A stretch of 64,000 nucleotides of DNA, taken from assembly GCA_902557775.1 (NCBI GenBank), contig CACEBD010000001.1, positions 310,001-374,000 on the forward strand, given 5' to 3'. Of the stretch, positions 30,157 through 38,148 are shown one piece after another (the stretch's first letter is position 1; the number at the start of each line of letters is the position of its first letter). Origin of the DNA: an uncultured Pelagibacteraceae bacterium (lineage in GTDB: Bacteria > Pseudomonadota > Alphaproteobacteria > Pelagibacterales > Pelagibacteraceae). Under the pieces are notes generated by a model. The model made no database searches. It worked only from the letters and a program-made list of their open reading frames with translations, and was not told the origin of the DNA. Position numbers and translations under genes: made by a program.

Positions 30157-30654
30157 CTAACTAGATTTCTTCTTAAGTGCTAATTTTGTTTCTTCGATGC
30201 TAGAGCTGTAAATTTTATCTAATTTGCTTTTATCTAAAGAGTTTTTAATCAATTTTTCAACCGACTCTATAGCTATTTTTACTGAGGCATTTTTAATATC
30301 TTTCATTGCTTGATTTTTTAACTGTTTTATCCTTTCTTCAGCATTCTTTTTTCTATTATCCATCAAGTTATGAAACTCATTATTTGTTCTAATAACATTT
30401 TTTTCTGCCTCTTCATTGGCTTTATCTATCATTTCTTTAACTTCATTTTTTGAATTACTAATTTTTCTTTCTTGTTCAATTAAAATATTTTTTGCATCCT
30501 CTTTTAGTTTCTCTGCCTCACTAATTTGATTAGAAATATTTGAAATATTTAATTCAAGAGTTTCTATGACTTTTTGAGGCACTTTGAAATAAAATAATAT
30601 TCCAATAAAAATTAAAAATGAAATGGTAACCCAAAAAGTTGCATCTAATGTCAT
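30157..30654 (-). CDS. atpF: ATP synthase F0 subunit b
   Basis: Part of the peripheral stalk that holds F1 to F0. The 165-residue protein has one N-terminal membrane helix (about 6-26, after MTLDATFWVT) and a long charged coiled coil to the end. It overlaps the b' gene by 4 bases (ATGA). Of the two b-type genes this is the second, which in alphaproteobacteria is subunit b. Immediately followed by crtI. Confidence 0.92.
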   Translation of the reverse strand: MTLDATFWVTISFLIFIGILFYFKVPQKVIETLELNISNISNQISEAEKLKEDAKNILIEQERKISNSKNEVKEMIDKANEEAEKNVIRTNNEFHNLMDNRKKNAEERIKQLKNQAMKDIKNASVKIAIESVEKLIKNSLDKSKLDKIYSSSIEETKLALKKKSS

Positions 30655-31226
30655 AAATATTTACTAAGATTTTTCTTGGAAATTTCTTTTACAGCTGATT
30701 TGACACTACTTTCATTAAGTTTATCACCTGATATATTTTCTATAATATTCGCTGTAATATTTTCAGAAATATTTTGAATAGAGGAAATTGAATTTTTCTT
30801 AAGCTCTGAGATTTCTTTTTGAGCTTTTAAAATTTCTTTTTCGATCTCTTTTTCTATTACTTCTTTTTTTGATTGAATATTTTTATCTAAAGCATTTTTG
30901 GAGTCAAAATGTATTTTATTAACTTCTTTCTTGGCCTTATCTAAAATTAAACCATATTCTTTAAGCTTTGCCTCTGACTGTTCTTTAAATTTGTTAGCAT
31001 TTTCTAAATCTTCTTTAATTTTATTTTCACGATTATCCAAGTTACTTTTTATTTTAGGTAAGTAAAATTTTGATAACGAAATATAAAGTATTACGAAAAC
31101 AAGAATCAACCAAAACGCTTGGGACGCCCAATATTTTGGATCCAGCTGAGGCATTCCAGCCTCAGCCGAATTCAAATTTGTATTTAACGCTGTAAGCGCT
31201 ATCGATAAACTAAAGAAGCTTTTCAT
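30651..31226 (-). CDS. ATP synthase F0 subunit b'
   Basis: Second type of peripheral-stalk subunit, forming a b/b' heterodimer as in other alphaproteobacteria and phototrophs. I start it at 31226 (MKSFFSLSIAL), which removes an overlap with atpE and gives a signal-like hydrophobic leader ending near SAEAG; a longer frame to 31247 is open. After MPQLDPKYWASQAFW comes a membrane helix, then a coiled coil of about 140 residues. The leader before the membrane anchor is typical of b'. Confidence 0.88.
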   Translation of the reverse strand: MKSFFSLSIALTALNTNLNSAEAGMPQLDPKYWASQAFWLILVFVILYISLSKFYLPKIKSNLDNRENKIKEDLENANKFKEQSEAKLKEYGLILDKAKKEVNKIHFDSKNALDKNIQSKKEVIEKEIEKEILKAQKEISELKKNSISSIQNISENITANIIENISGDKLNESSVKSAVKEISKKNLSKYL

Positions 31227-31236
31227 ATTTAATTTA

Positions 31237-31464
31237 CTAAAAAGCAAATAATATTATTAAAGCTACTACAAGTCCAAACAATCCCGTTGCTTCTGCCAAA
31301 GCAAAACCTAATAACAAATTAGGGAATTGTTTTTGAGCTGCAGACGGATTTCTCATTGCTCCTGACAGGTAGTTACCGAAAATTATTCCGATACCAACAC
31401 CGGCCCCAGCTAATGCGATTGCAGCCAGACCTGCTCCAATCATTTTTGCTGCTTCTAACTCCAT
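31237..31464 (-). CDS. atpE: ATP synthase F0 subunit c
   Basis: Forms the rotating proton-carrying ring. The 75-residue hairpin has two helices: the first with the glycine-rich GAGVGIGIIFG, the second with the proton-binding Glu in LGFALAEATGLFGLV near residue 58. The polar loop MRNPSAAQKQFPN joins them. The Glu in a normal sequence context gives no sign of sodium specificity. It has the strongest ribosome binding site seen in the window, as expected for a subunit needed in many copies. Confidence 0.97.
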   Translation of the reverse strand: MELEAAKMIGAGLAAIALAGAGVGIGIIFGNYLSGAMRNPSAAQKQFPNLLLGFALAEATGLFGLVVALIILFAF

Positions 31465-31468
31465 TTTT

Positions 31469-31475
31469 CCTCCTT
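31469..31475 (-). promoter_or_regulatory. Strong Shine-Dalgarno site of atpE
   Basis: Reads AAGGAGG on the minus strand, 4 bases before the atpE ATG. Most neighbours in the operon lack such a site and rely on overlapping stops and starts, so this can explain extra translation of subunit c. Confidence 0.75.
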
Positions 31476-31481
31476 TTTTAA

Positions 31482-32216
31482 TTAATGGTGTAAATTTAAT
31501 GCATCGTTTAAGTAGATGCAGGTTAATATTGCAAAAACATATGCTTGTAAAAATGCTACTAAAATTTCTAAGCCTGTTAATGCTACTGAAAAACTAAGTG
31601 GTAACCAACCACCTAATATTCCTAAACTCACAACAAATCCCCCAAAAACTTTCAACATTGTATGGCCTGCCATCATATTGGCAAATAAACGAACTGATAA
31701 ACTTACTGGTCTGCTCAAGTAAGAAATAATTTCAATAATGGTAATTAAAGGCAATAACACAGCTGGCACACCACTTGGTACAAAAATACTCAAATATTTA
31801 AAACCATGTTTAATAAAGCCAATTACAGTTACAGCAATGAATATAAATAAAGCCATTATTAGAGTTACTATAATGTGACTTGTGACAGTAAACGAGTATG
31901 GCAACATACCTACCATATTGCAAAATAAAACAAACATAAACAAACTGAATATGAATGGGAAATAAGGTTTAGCTTTTGAACCAGCCGTATCGCTAATCAT
32001 CTTTGCTACAAAGGTGTAAAACATCTCAGCAATTAATTGTATTTTGCTCGGTATAATTTTTTTTTCTTTTGAACCAACGAATAAAAGTAAAATAATTAGT
32101 GATGCACTTATAATCATGAACAAACTTGCATTAGTAAAAGATAAATCAACACCGGCAATATTAATTTCAGGGCCAATTTTATGGACCGTAAACTGTTGCA
32201 TAGGGTTGTTTGCCAT
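31482..32216 (-). CDS. atpB: ATP synthase F0 subunit a
   Basis: Stator half-channel subunit for proton passage. The 244-residue protein has five or six helices, with the essential Arg in SLSVRLFANMMAGH near residue 170 and the final-helix FLQAYVFAILTCIYL. It follows atpI with a 9-base gap and precedes atpE with a 17-base gap. F1 genes (atpHAGDC) are absent, matching the split F0/F1 operons of alphaproteobacteria. Confidence 0.96.
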   Translation of the reverse strand: MANNPMQQFTVHKIGPEINIAGVDLSFTNASLFMIISASLIILLLFVGSKEKKIIPSKIQLIAEMFYTFVAKMISDTAGSKAKPYFPFIFSLFMFVLFCNMVGMLPYSFTVTSHIIVTLIMALFIFIAVTVIGFIKHGFKYLSIFVPSGVPAVLLPLITIIEIISYLSRPVSLSVRLFANMMAGHTMLKVFGGFVVSLGILGGWLPLSFSVALTGLEILVAFLQAYVFAILTCIYLNDALNLHH

Positions 32217-32225
32217 ATAAGCTTT

Positions 32226-32507
32226 CTAATCCTTTTGCATTTTGTTAGCTGCCCTAATCACATTTAACATGCCTGCTGCTGCTCCCAAAAAAAAGAAAAT
32301 TATTATTAACCAAGGTTTAGTATCAAACCAGCTATCTAAAATAAACCCAATTATTGTCCCAACAGCGACTGCAGCGACTAATTCAGTACCTAATTTAAAA
32401 GCATTGCCCAAAAAGGTCCCTTGTTTTTCATTATCATTATCTAACTCTTTTTTAAGCTTAGATTTTGCAATTTTTAGGCGAGTTTTAAATTCGTCAGGAA
32501 TAGTCAT
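32226..32507 (-). CDS. atpI: ATP synthase assembly protein AtpI
   Basis: Small membrane protein that helps assemble the c-ring. The 93-residue product has a charged N-terminal half and two helices (about 43-60 and 67-85) with the family stretch GTELVAAVAVGTIIGFILD. First gene of the F0 cluster, it starts 7 bases after the smc stop, so the atp genes may be read from a promoter far upstream or from within smc. Confidence 0.88.
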   Translation of the reverse strand: MTIPDEFKTRLKIAKSKLKKELDNDNEKQGTFLGNAFKLGTELVAAVAVGTIIGFILDSWFDTKPWLIIIFFFLGAAAGMLNVIRAANKMQKD

Positions 32508-32514
32508 TATATTT

Positions 32515-34959
32515 TTAAGCTACTAATTCTTCTGCTCTTTGTAAATCTACAGAAACAAGTTGGCTAACACCTTGCTCTGCCATTGTTACTCCGTAAAGTC
32601 TATCCATTCTAGACATTGTTAAAGCGTGATGGGTAATTATTACAAATTTCGTATTAGTAATTTTAGTCAGATCATCAAGCAACCCACAAAACCTTGTTAC
32701 ATTTGCATCATCTAATGGAGCATCAACTTCATCTAAAACACAAATTGGAGATGGGTTGACTAAAAATACTGCGAAAACTAATGACAAAGCGGTTAGGGCC
32801 TGTTCGCCACCAGAAAGCAGTGTTATTGATTGAAGCCTTTTACCAGGTGGAGAAACAAACATTTCTAAACCTGCTTCTAATGGATCATCAGAGTCTACCA
32901 ATTCAATTTTTGCAGTCCCTCCATTGAAAAGTTTTGTATAAACCTCATTAAATTTTCTATTAACTTTTGTATAGGCTTCAAGTAAGCGCTCTCTACCTTT
33001 TTGATTTAATTCATCTATACTTGTTTTCAATTTTACTATGGCTGAGTAGAGATCAGCTCTATCGTCTTCCATTTTTTTAATTTCTGTCTCATATTTTTTT
33101 GTTTCTTCATCAGCTCTTAAATTAACAGAGCCAAGTGACTCTCTTTGCTTTTTTGTTTGTTCAATTTTTTCGGTCTGCTCCTCAATACTTGGAAAATTCT
33201 CTAATTCCAACTCATTTAGATCTGATTGAGGCAATAATGATGTCTCGCTATCAATGTTTAATTCATTTTTGACTGAATATAACAAATCTTTTTTTCTGTT
33301 TTCAATTCCCTCAACCGTCGCTTCATTTCTAGCCTTATTCTCTTTTAATTCAATTAATTTTAACTGAATTTCTCTAAGGTTCTCGTTTATAGCACTATAT
33401 TTTTTTTCAGCTTGAGATAGTTCGATTGCAATTTCCTCATTTCTTCTTTTAATATTTTCAAGATTTTGCAGGTTTTGACCTTTTGAAGTAGCAATTCTCT
33501 CTGGATTTTTTTGATTTTCACTTATTTCGAATTTAATCTTATTCTTTCTGTCATTTAACTCTGAAATCATTTTTTCAGAATTTGTTTTTAAATTACGCCA
33601 ATTTTCTAATTCTACATCAATATTTTTAATTCTTTCTTTTCTTTTTATTGAGTCGCTTTCTATAGACTTATTTTTCCCATATTTTTCTGCGTATTTCTCT
33701 TGTGAAGAAGTAATTTTTTTTACAAGTTCTTTTAATTCTCTAAAAGACTCCTTTGATAGTTTCTTGTTGTTGTCTATATCTCTCTCAATTTGGTCTAAGA
33801 TATTATTTAATTGATTTTGCAAATTATCTAATTCAGATTTCGATATTTGAAGTTCCTTTGAAGATTTGTTCTCAACTTCTAATAATTTATTTTCAGTATT
33901 TAGAAGATCATTTTTTTCCTTGAAAACTCTTTTCTCGTTAAGATCGGCATCAAGTGATATGCTTTTCTCTCTTTCAAGATCGGAGTCAACAGTTTTGATG
34001 GACTTTTCTAATTTTTCTTGCAGTGATTTAACTCTTGCTTCTTCCTCAACTAAATTTGTCATATCTAAATTCAATTTCTGCAAAGTAGCTGCGCTCTCCA
34101 TTTTTTTATCTCTTAGGGGTGAAAGTTTTTTATTCTCTTCCTCAAGCAATGTATTATTATGATTATAATCAATATTGACTGCGCTTATTTCATCGTCTAA
34201 TTCACTTAGTTTTTCTTGAATTTGTTTTTTTTCCTTTTCAATTTCGTTTATTTTTAAAAAATATAACCCTGCTTCAATTTTTTTAATTTGATTGGAAATT
34301 TCTTTATATCTAGTTGCTTCCTCTGCTTGTTTTTTAAGATTATCAAGCTGCTTTTGTTGTTGTCTTTTTAATTCATCCGCTCTTTTCAGGTTATTTTCCG
34401 CAGCATTTAATCTTGTCTCCGCTTCTTGTCGTCTAGCATGTATACCAGAAATACCAGCTGCCTCCTCCAATATGGATTTTCTTTCTATAGGTTTTGCTGT
34501 AACCAACTGGCCAATTCTTCCTTGACTAATAAGAGAAGGAGAGTGTGCCCCAGTTGACAGATCGGCAAAAAAAGTTTGAACATCTCTTGCTCTTACCTCT
34601 TTATCATTGATGAAGTATTTTGAGCCTTTATCTTTTTCAATCTTTCTTTTTACTGATATTTCTTCAAACTCTTTATACTGAACTGGACCAGTTTTTTCAT
34701 TGTTGTCAAGAAGCAAAGAAACTTCAGAAATATTTTTTGAAGGTCTATTAGATGTTCCAGAAAAAATTACATCTTCCATTCCTGAACCTCTTATACTTTT
34801 TGCTGAATTTTCTCCCATACACCATCTAAGTGCCTCTACAATATTTGATTTTCCACATCCATTAGGCCCGACTATTCCAGTTAGACCTTTTTCGATAAGT
34901 ACAGTCGTCTTTTCCGAAAAAGATTTAAAACCTGTCATTTCTAAATTTTTAAATTTCAT
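32515..34959 (-). CDS. smc: SMC chromosome-segregation ATPase, short form without visible hinge
   Basis: Structural maintenance of chromosomes ATPase. The N-terminal head has Walker A GPNGCGKSNI (residues 31-40) and the C-terminal head has LSGGEQALTALS from residue 715 and Walker B VLDEVDAPLDD. Typical bacterial SMC proteins are about 1,150-1,200 residues with a globular hinge halfway; this one has 814 and its middle (about 165-605) reads as heptad-like charged coil with no glycine-rich hinge I can recognise. It abuts dsbA upstream and atpI downstream. No scpA or scpB is in the window. An SbcC/Rad50 identity is less likely because the head sequences are SMC-like. Confidence 0.9.
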   Translation of the reverse strand: MKFKNLEMTGFKSFSEKTTVLIEKGLTGIVGPNGCGKSNIVEALRWCMGENSAKSIRGSGMEDVIFSGTSNRPSKNISEVSLLLDNNEKTGPVQYKEFEEISVKRKIEKDKGSKYFINDKEVRARDVQTFFADLSTGAHSPSLISQGRIGQLVTAKPIERKSILEEAAGISGIHARRQEAETRLNAAENNLKRADELKRQQQKQLDNLKKQAEEATRYKEISNQIKKIEAGLYFLKINEIEKEKKQIQEKLSELDDEISAVNIDYNHNNTLLEEENKKLSPLRDKKMESAATLQKLNLDMTNLVEEEARVKSLQEKLEKSIKTVDSDLEREKSISLDADLNEKRVFKEKNDLLNTENKLLEVENKSSKELQISKSELDNLQNQLNNILDQIERDIDNNKKLSKESFRELKELVKKITSSQEKYAEKYGKNKSIESDSIKRKERIKNIDVELENWRNLKTNSEKMISELNDRKNKIKFEISENQKNPERIATSKGQNLQNLENIKRRNEEIAIELSQAEKKYSAINENLREIQLKLIELKENKARNEATVEGIENRKKDLLYSVKNELNIDSETSLLPQSDLNELELENFPSIEEQTEKIEQTKKQRESLGSVNLRADEETKKYETEIKKMEDDRADLYSAIVKLKTSIDELNQKGRERLLEAYTKVNRKFNEVYTKLFNGGTAKIELVDSDDPLEAGLEMFVSPPGKRLQSITLLSGGEQALTALSLVFAVFLVNPSPICVLDEVDAPLDDANVTRFCGLLDDLTKITNTKFVIITHHALTMSRMDRLYGVTMAEQGVSQLVSVDLQRAEELVA

Positions 34960-35553
34960 TTAAAGATTTTTTTCTATAGCTTTTTTAAATTTTTTGTAAT
35001 TAATTTCACCAGAGTATTTCTTTTCATTTATAAATATTGTAGGGGTTGCTTGTATCTTATATTTTTTTTGGGCTTCAATTCTCTGATTAAGTATTTCATC
35101 TTGTGATTTATCATTTTTTAAACAACTATTCATTTTCTCTTCTTTCATATTAAATTCTGTCCCAATTTTTTTGATCGATTCATTTATTCTATTTATATCA
35201 GAACCAACTGCCCATGAATTTTGTTTTTTATATATTGTTCCTAATAGTTCAAATTTTTTTTCTCCTATGGTACTACATCTTAAAATAATTTCTGCATTCA
35301 GGGCCGCCAAGTCTAATGGGAATGGATGATGTTCAAATTTGACTAATCCAACGTCTATGAAATCTTTTTTTAAATCATAATAGATTTCTGAGTGAAAATT
35401 AGCACAAGCTGGACAAGTTAATGAAGAAAAAACTTTAACTGTTACTCTAGCATTTTCATCTCCACTACTTAAAATTTTTCCATGAACATTAACAGAAAAA
35501 ATTACCAAAATTAAAAACAATGATTTATAAAATATCTTAACTACTTCTTTCAT
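34960..35553 (-). CDS. DsbA-like periplasmic thiol-disulfide oxidoreductase
   Basis: A 197-residue secreted thioredoxin-fold protein. A signal peptide (about residues 6-25) precedes the active site SSLTCPACANFHSE with CPAC at residues 47-50; the cis-proline loop QATPTIFINEK is near residue 175. This is the DsbA/BdbD-like alphaproteobacterial type. It probably introduces or rearranges disulfides in exported proteins such as c-type cytochromes or oxidase assembly factors. It overlaps the upstream DUF721 gene by 17 bases and abuts smc. Confidence 0.87.
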   Translation of the reverse strand: MKEVVKIFYKSLFLILVIFSVNVHGKILSSGDENARVTVKVFSSLTCPACANFHSEIYYDLKKDFIDVGLVKFEHHPFPLDLAALNAEIILRCSTIGEKKFELLGTIYKKQNSWAVGSDINRINESIKKIGTEFNMKEEKMNSCLKNDKSQDEILNQRIEAQKKYKIQATPTIFINEKKYSGEINYKKFKKAIEKNL

Positions 35554-36022
35554 TATAAGCCTTTAAAAAATTACTAAGAGAATTCTTAAGTTGATTATTT
35601 TCTACTTTTTTTATTTTTTCATCTATTTGTTTAAAATCTTTGATTTTAGATAAAACTTTATTTCGTTTAATAATTTTGTTTGAGATCACTTTAAGATTAA
35701 CTTGCTTTATACAGTTGTATCCAAAAAAGCTATTAATTTTGTCAGTAATTTCATTTTTCTTATATTCAACATCGAGCTCTTTTCCATGAATTACATTTAG
35801 AACTAATGTTCCATCTTTCATCCCTTTTCCCATTTTCACTGTCAAGGGATAGCAAGCGTCAGATATTTCCTTGCTTACCATCTTAGTCCAATTATCAACT
35901 ATATTAAAATAGTTATAACCACCTTTTCTTAGATGTTTTTTAAGCGTCTTAGGAATTGAACTTGAAAAAGGTCTTAAGCCTTGTATGTAAGTATGCGTTT
36001 TATTATTATTTTTGTTATGCAT
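35537..36022 (-). CDS. DUF721 / DciA-like protein
   Basis: A 161-residue protein with the DUF721 fold region (about residues 35-115), including FNIVDNWTKMVSKEISDACYPL and the GTLVLNVIHGKELDVEY segment. DciA members of this family act as operators of the replicative helicase DnaB; that role here is inferred from the family. It heads the 15-gene minus-strand run. Its ATG is one half of an ATGCAT palindrome whose other half is the mutY start, so the two genes share their start region. Confidence 0.78.
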   Translation of the reverse strand: MHNKNNNKTHTYIQGLRPFSSSIPKTLKKHLRKGGYNYFNIVDNWTKMVSKEISDACYPLTVKMGKGMKDGTLVLNVIHGKELDVEYKKNEITDKINSFFGYNCIKQVNLKVISNKIIKRNKVLSKIKDFKQIDEKIKKVENNQLKNSLSNFLKAYNERSS

Positions 36023-37018
36023 TTAAATTCAACTTTACCAAAAAAAATTTTAGCTTGGTATGATAATAGCAAAAGAAATCTACCATGGCGTGTTGGCAAA
36101 AAGTCACCTAAAAAGCTGTATTATAGACTGTTGAGCGAGTTTATGTTGCAGCAAACTCAGGTAAAAACAGTTGTTCCATATTTTTTCAAATTTACAAAAA
36201 AATTCAAAACAATGGATGCTTTATCTAAAAGTAACGAAAAAGAAATCTTAAAAATGTGGGAAGGTCTTGGTTACTATAGAAGAGCAAGAAACCTTTTAGC
36301 ATGCTGTAAGACTCTCGTAAAAAATCACAAATCAAGACTGCCGAATTCTATAGTTGAAATTAAAAAACTTCCTGGAATAGGAGACTATACAGCAAATGCT
36401 TTATTAGGCCTGGTTTATAATGAACCGAGAATTGCAGTAGATGGAAATGTGAAAAGAGTGTTTTCACGAAATTTGAATATCAATGAAAAAAATATAAAAT
36501 TTGATAAATTAATTGAGAAAAATAAAAAAAAACTTTTTAGCACAAATCGAAATGCCGATTTCGTCGAAGCTTTAATGGAATTTGGTGCGTTGATTTGTAA
36601 ACCAAAAGACCCAAAATGTTTTGCTTGTTGTTTGAATAAAACGTGCAAGTATTTTAAATCTGATAAAAAAATTAAAAACATTAGAAATAAAATGATAAAA
36701 AATAAAAATTACGATATTTTTTGTTATATTAATAAAAAAAAACAAATCGCTTTGACAAAAAATAATCAAATCAGTTTTTTGAAAAATTTCAATTTACCCG
36801 AAATCAAAGAAGCAAATAGTTTTACAAAGTACCAAAATTGGAAATTTTTAAAAAACTATAAAAATTCAATTTCAAATTTAAAATTAAATATTAATCTCTA
36901 TTATAAATTTTCCAATAAGCTTCCATCAAATTATAATTGGTATTCTTTAGAAGATAATAAAGAATTTGTTCCAAGTTTTACAAAAAAAATATTAAGACAA
37001 GTATCAACTTTATTTTAA
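36017..37018 (+). CDS. mutY: A/G-specific adenine DNA glycosylase
   Basis: Removes adenine opposite 8-oxoguanine. The start at 36017 gives MHLNSTLPKKILAWYDNSKR, matching where family members begin; a longer frame to 35981 is open but hydrophobic and unlike MutY. The HhH-GPD core shows LMLQQTQVKTVVP near residue 43 and LPGIGDYTANALL near 115, and the 4Fe-4S cluster has C-x6-C-x2-C-x5-C (CKPKDPKCFACCLNKTC). A weak C-terminal Nudix-like domain follows. The stop overlaps the next gene by one base (TAATG). Confidence 0.95.
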   Translation: MHLNSTLPKKILAWYDNSKRNLPWRVGKKSPKKLYYRLLSEFMLQQTQVKTVVPYFFKFTKKFKTMDALSKSNEKEILKMWEGLGYYRRARNLLACCKTLVKNHKSRLPNSIVEIKKLPGIGDYTANALLGLVYNEPRIAVDGNVKRVFSRNLNINEKNIKFDKLIEKNKKKLFSTNRNADFVEALMEFGALICKPKDPKCFACCLNKTCKYFKSDKKIKNIRNKMIKNKNYDIFCYINKKKQIALTKNNQISFLKNFNLPEIKEANSFTKYQNWKFLKNYKNSISNLKLNINLYYKFSNKLPSNYNWYSLEDNKEFVPSFTKKILRQVSTLF

Positions 37019-38148
37019 TGAAAAAAAAGATAGCAATAATAGGCGCTGGTATAGCAGGTTTAACTTTCGCGAATCTAATTAAAAAAAATTCTGATTATGA
37101 ATTTATGTTATATGAAAAACAAGAAAGTTTATCTCTCGACGAAGGATTTGGAATTCAACTTTCGACAAATAGCGTAAAAATTTTAAACACTATTGGGTTT
37201 AATAAAATAGACAAAAGTAAAATTTTTCATCCAATGGGAGTCGATTTTTATAATATTCAAAATAAAAAAATCTGTGAATTAGATCTCACACAATTTAATA
37301 CAGAAGAAAAAAAGTATACTACTTTAAAGAGATCTACATTGATTGAATTTTTAAAGGATGACGTATACACCCAACATTTAAGATTTGGGAAAAAGATTAA
37401 AGAAGTTACTGAGCTAAAGGGGAAAGTTTTTATAAAGTTTGATGATAATACAAATGATCTTGTCGACTTAGTTATTGGCGCTGATGGCATATTTTCTAAT
37501 ACTAAAACTTTTTTTGAAAAGAAAAAGAATGAGCCAAAATTTAAAAAAGCTATAGCCGTAAGAACAATACTAAAAACAAAATCTGAATTAAAGATTGATG
37601 AGCAAAGAATAAGTCTCATGATGGGAAAAAATTGCCATATTGTGATTTACCCATTAAATCAAAATAAAGAACTTAATCTTGTTTGTATTATAAGAGATAA
37701 AAGATATGACCCGGATAATATAAAAACATTGGTTAATAAAGTTGTCACTCAAAATTCTAATTTAGAAAAAGTATTTGAAGGAGATTTAAAATCTTGGCCT
37801 TTGTATTTTACCCCTAAAATACTTCCGTCTACAAATAGCAAAGTTTTTTATATTGGAGATGCTTTTAATGGATTTCTACCAACTTTAGCTCAAGGCGCAG
37901 GTCAATCGATAGAGAGTGCCCACGAATTATTTAATTTAATCAAAGATGATAAAGCAGAAATTCAGAATACTTATTTCAAAGAGAGATCAAGAAGAGCAAA
38001 GATAGTAAAGAGAAGATCGAATATTAATTTTTTTAGTTTCCATTTTTCTAGCTCAATTATGCAAACATTAAGAAACTTTTTCATGAAGTTTCTTGTTAAA
38101 AGAAAAAGCTTTGTTAATTCTTATTTAGGAATAGTCTATAAAAATTAA
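37018..38148 (+). CDS. FAD-dependent monooxygenase (UbiH / salicylate hydroxylase-like)
   Basis: A 376-residue class A flavin monooxygenase. The ADP-binding site is IAIIGAGIAGLTFANLI (residues 5-21), the DG motif is LVIGADGIFSNTK near 155 and the GD motif is YIGDAFNGFLPTLAQGAG near 279. The substrate is not evident: the family covers ubiquinone ring hydroxylases and aromatic-acid hydroxylases. It starts on the last base of the mutY stop. The 3' end shares the four bases TTAA with the convergent ccrM stop. Confidence 0.82.
   Translation: MKKKIAIIGAGIAGLTFANLIKKNSDYEFMLYEKQESLSLDEGFGIQLSTNSVKILNTIGFNKIDKSKIFHPMGVDFYNIQNKKICELDLTQFNTEEKKYTTLKRSTLIEFLKDDVYTQHLRFGKKIKEVTELKGKVFIKFDDNTNDLVDLVIGADGIFSNTKTFFEKKKNEPKFKKAIAVRTILKTKSELKIDEQRISLMMGKNCHIVIYPLNQNKELNLVCIIRDKRYDPDNIKTLVNKVVTQNSNLEKVFEGDLKSWPLYFTPKILPSTNSKVFYIGDAFNGFLPTLAQGAGQSIESAHELFNLIKDDKAEIQNTYFKERSRRAKIVKRRSNINFFSFHFSSSIMQTLRNFFMKFLVKRKSFVNSYLGIVYKN

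Noticed and set aside
33866-34525. Two serine/phenylalanine-rich open frames antisense to smc
   Set aside because: Composition is the mirror image of a Glu/Lys-rich coiled coil; no start signals or family resemblance.
35981-36016. Longer N-terminus for mutY beginning MYVSMRF
   Set aside because: The extra 12 residues are hydrophobic and unlike MutY, and would run further into the divergent DUF721 gene; the ATG at 36017 matches the family start.
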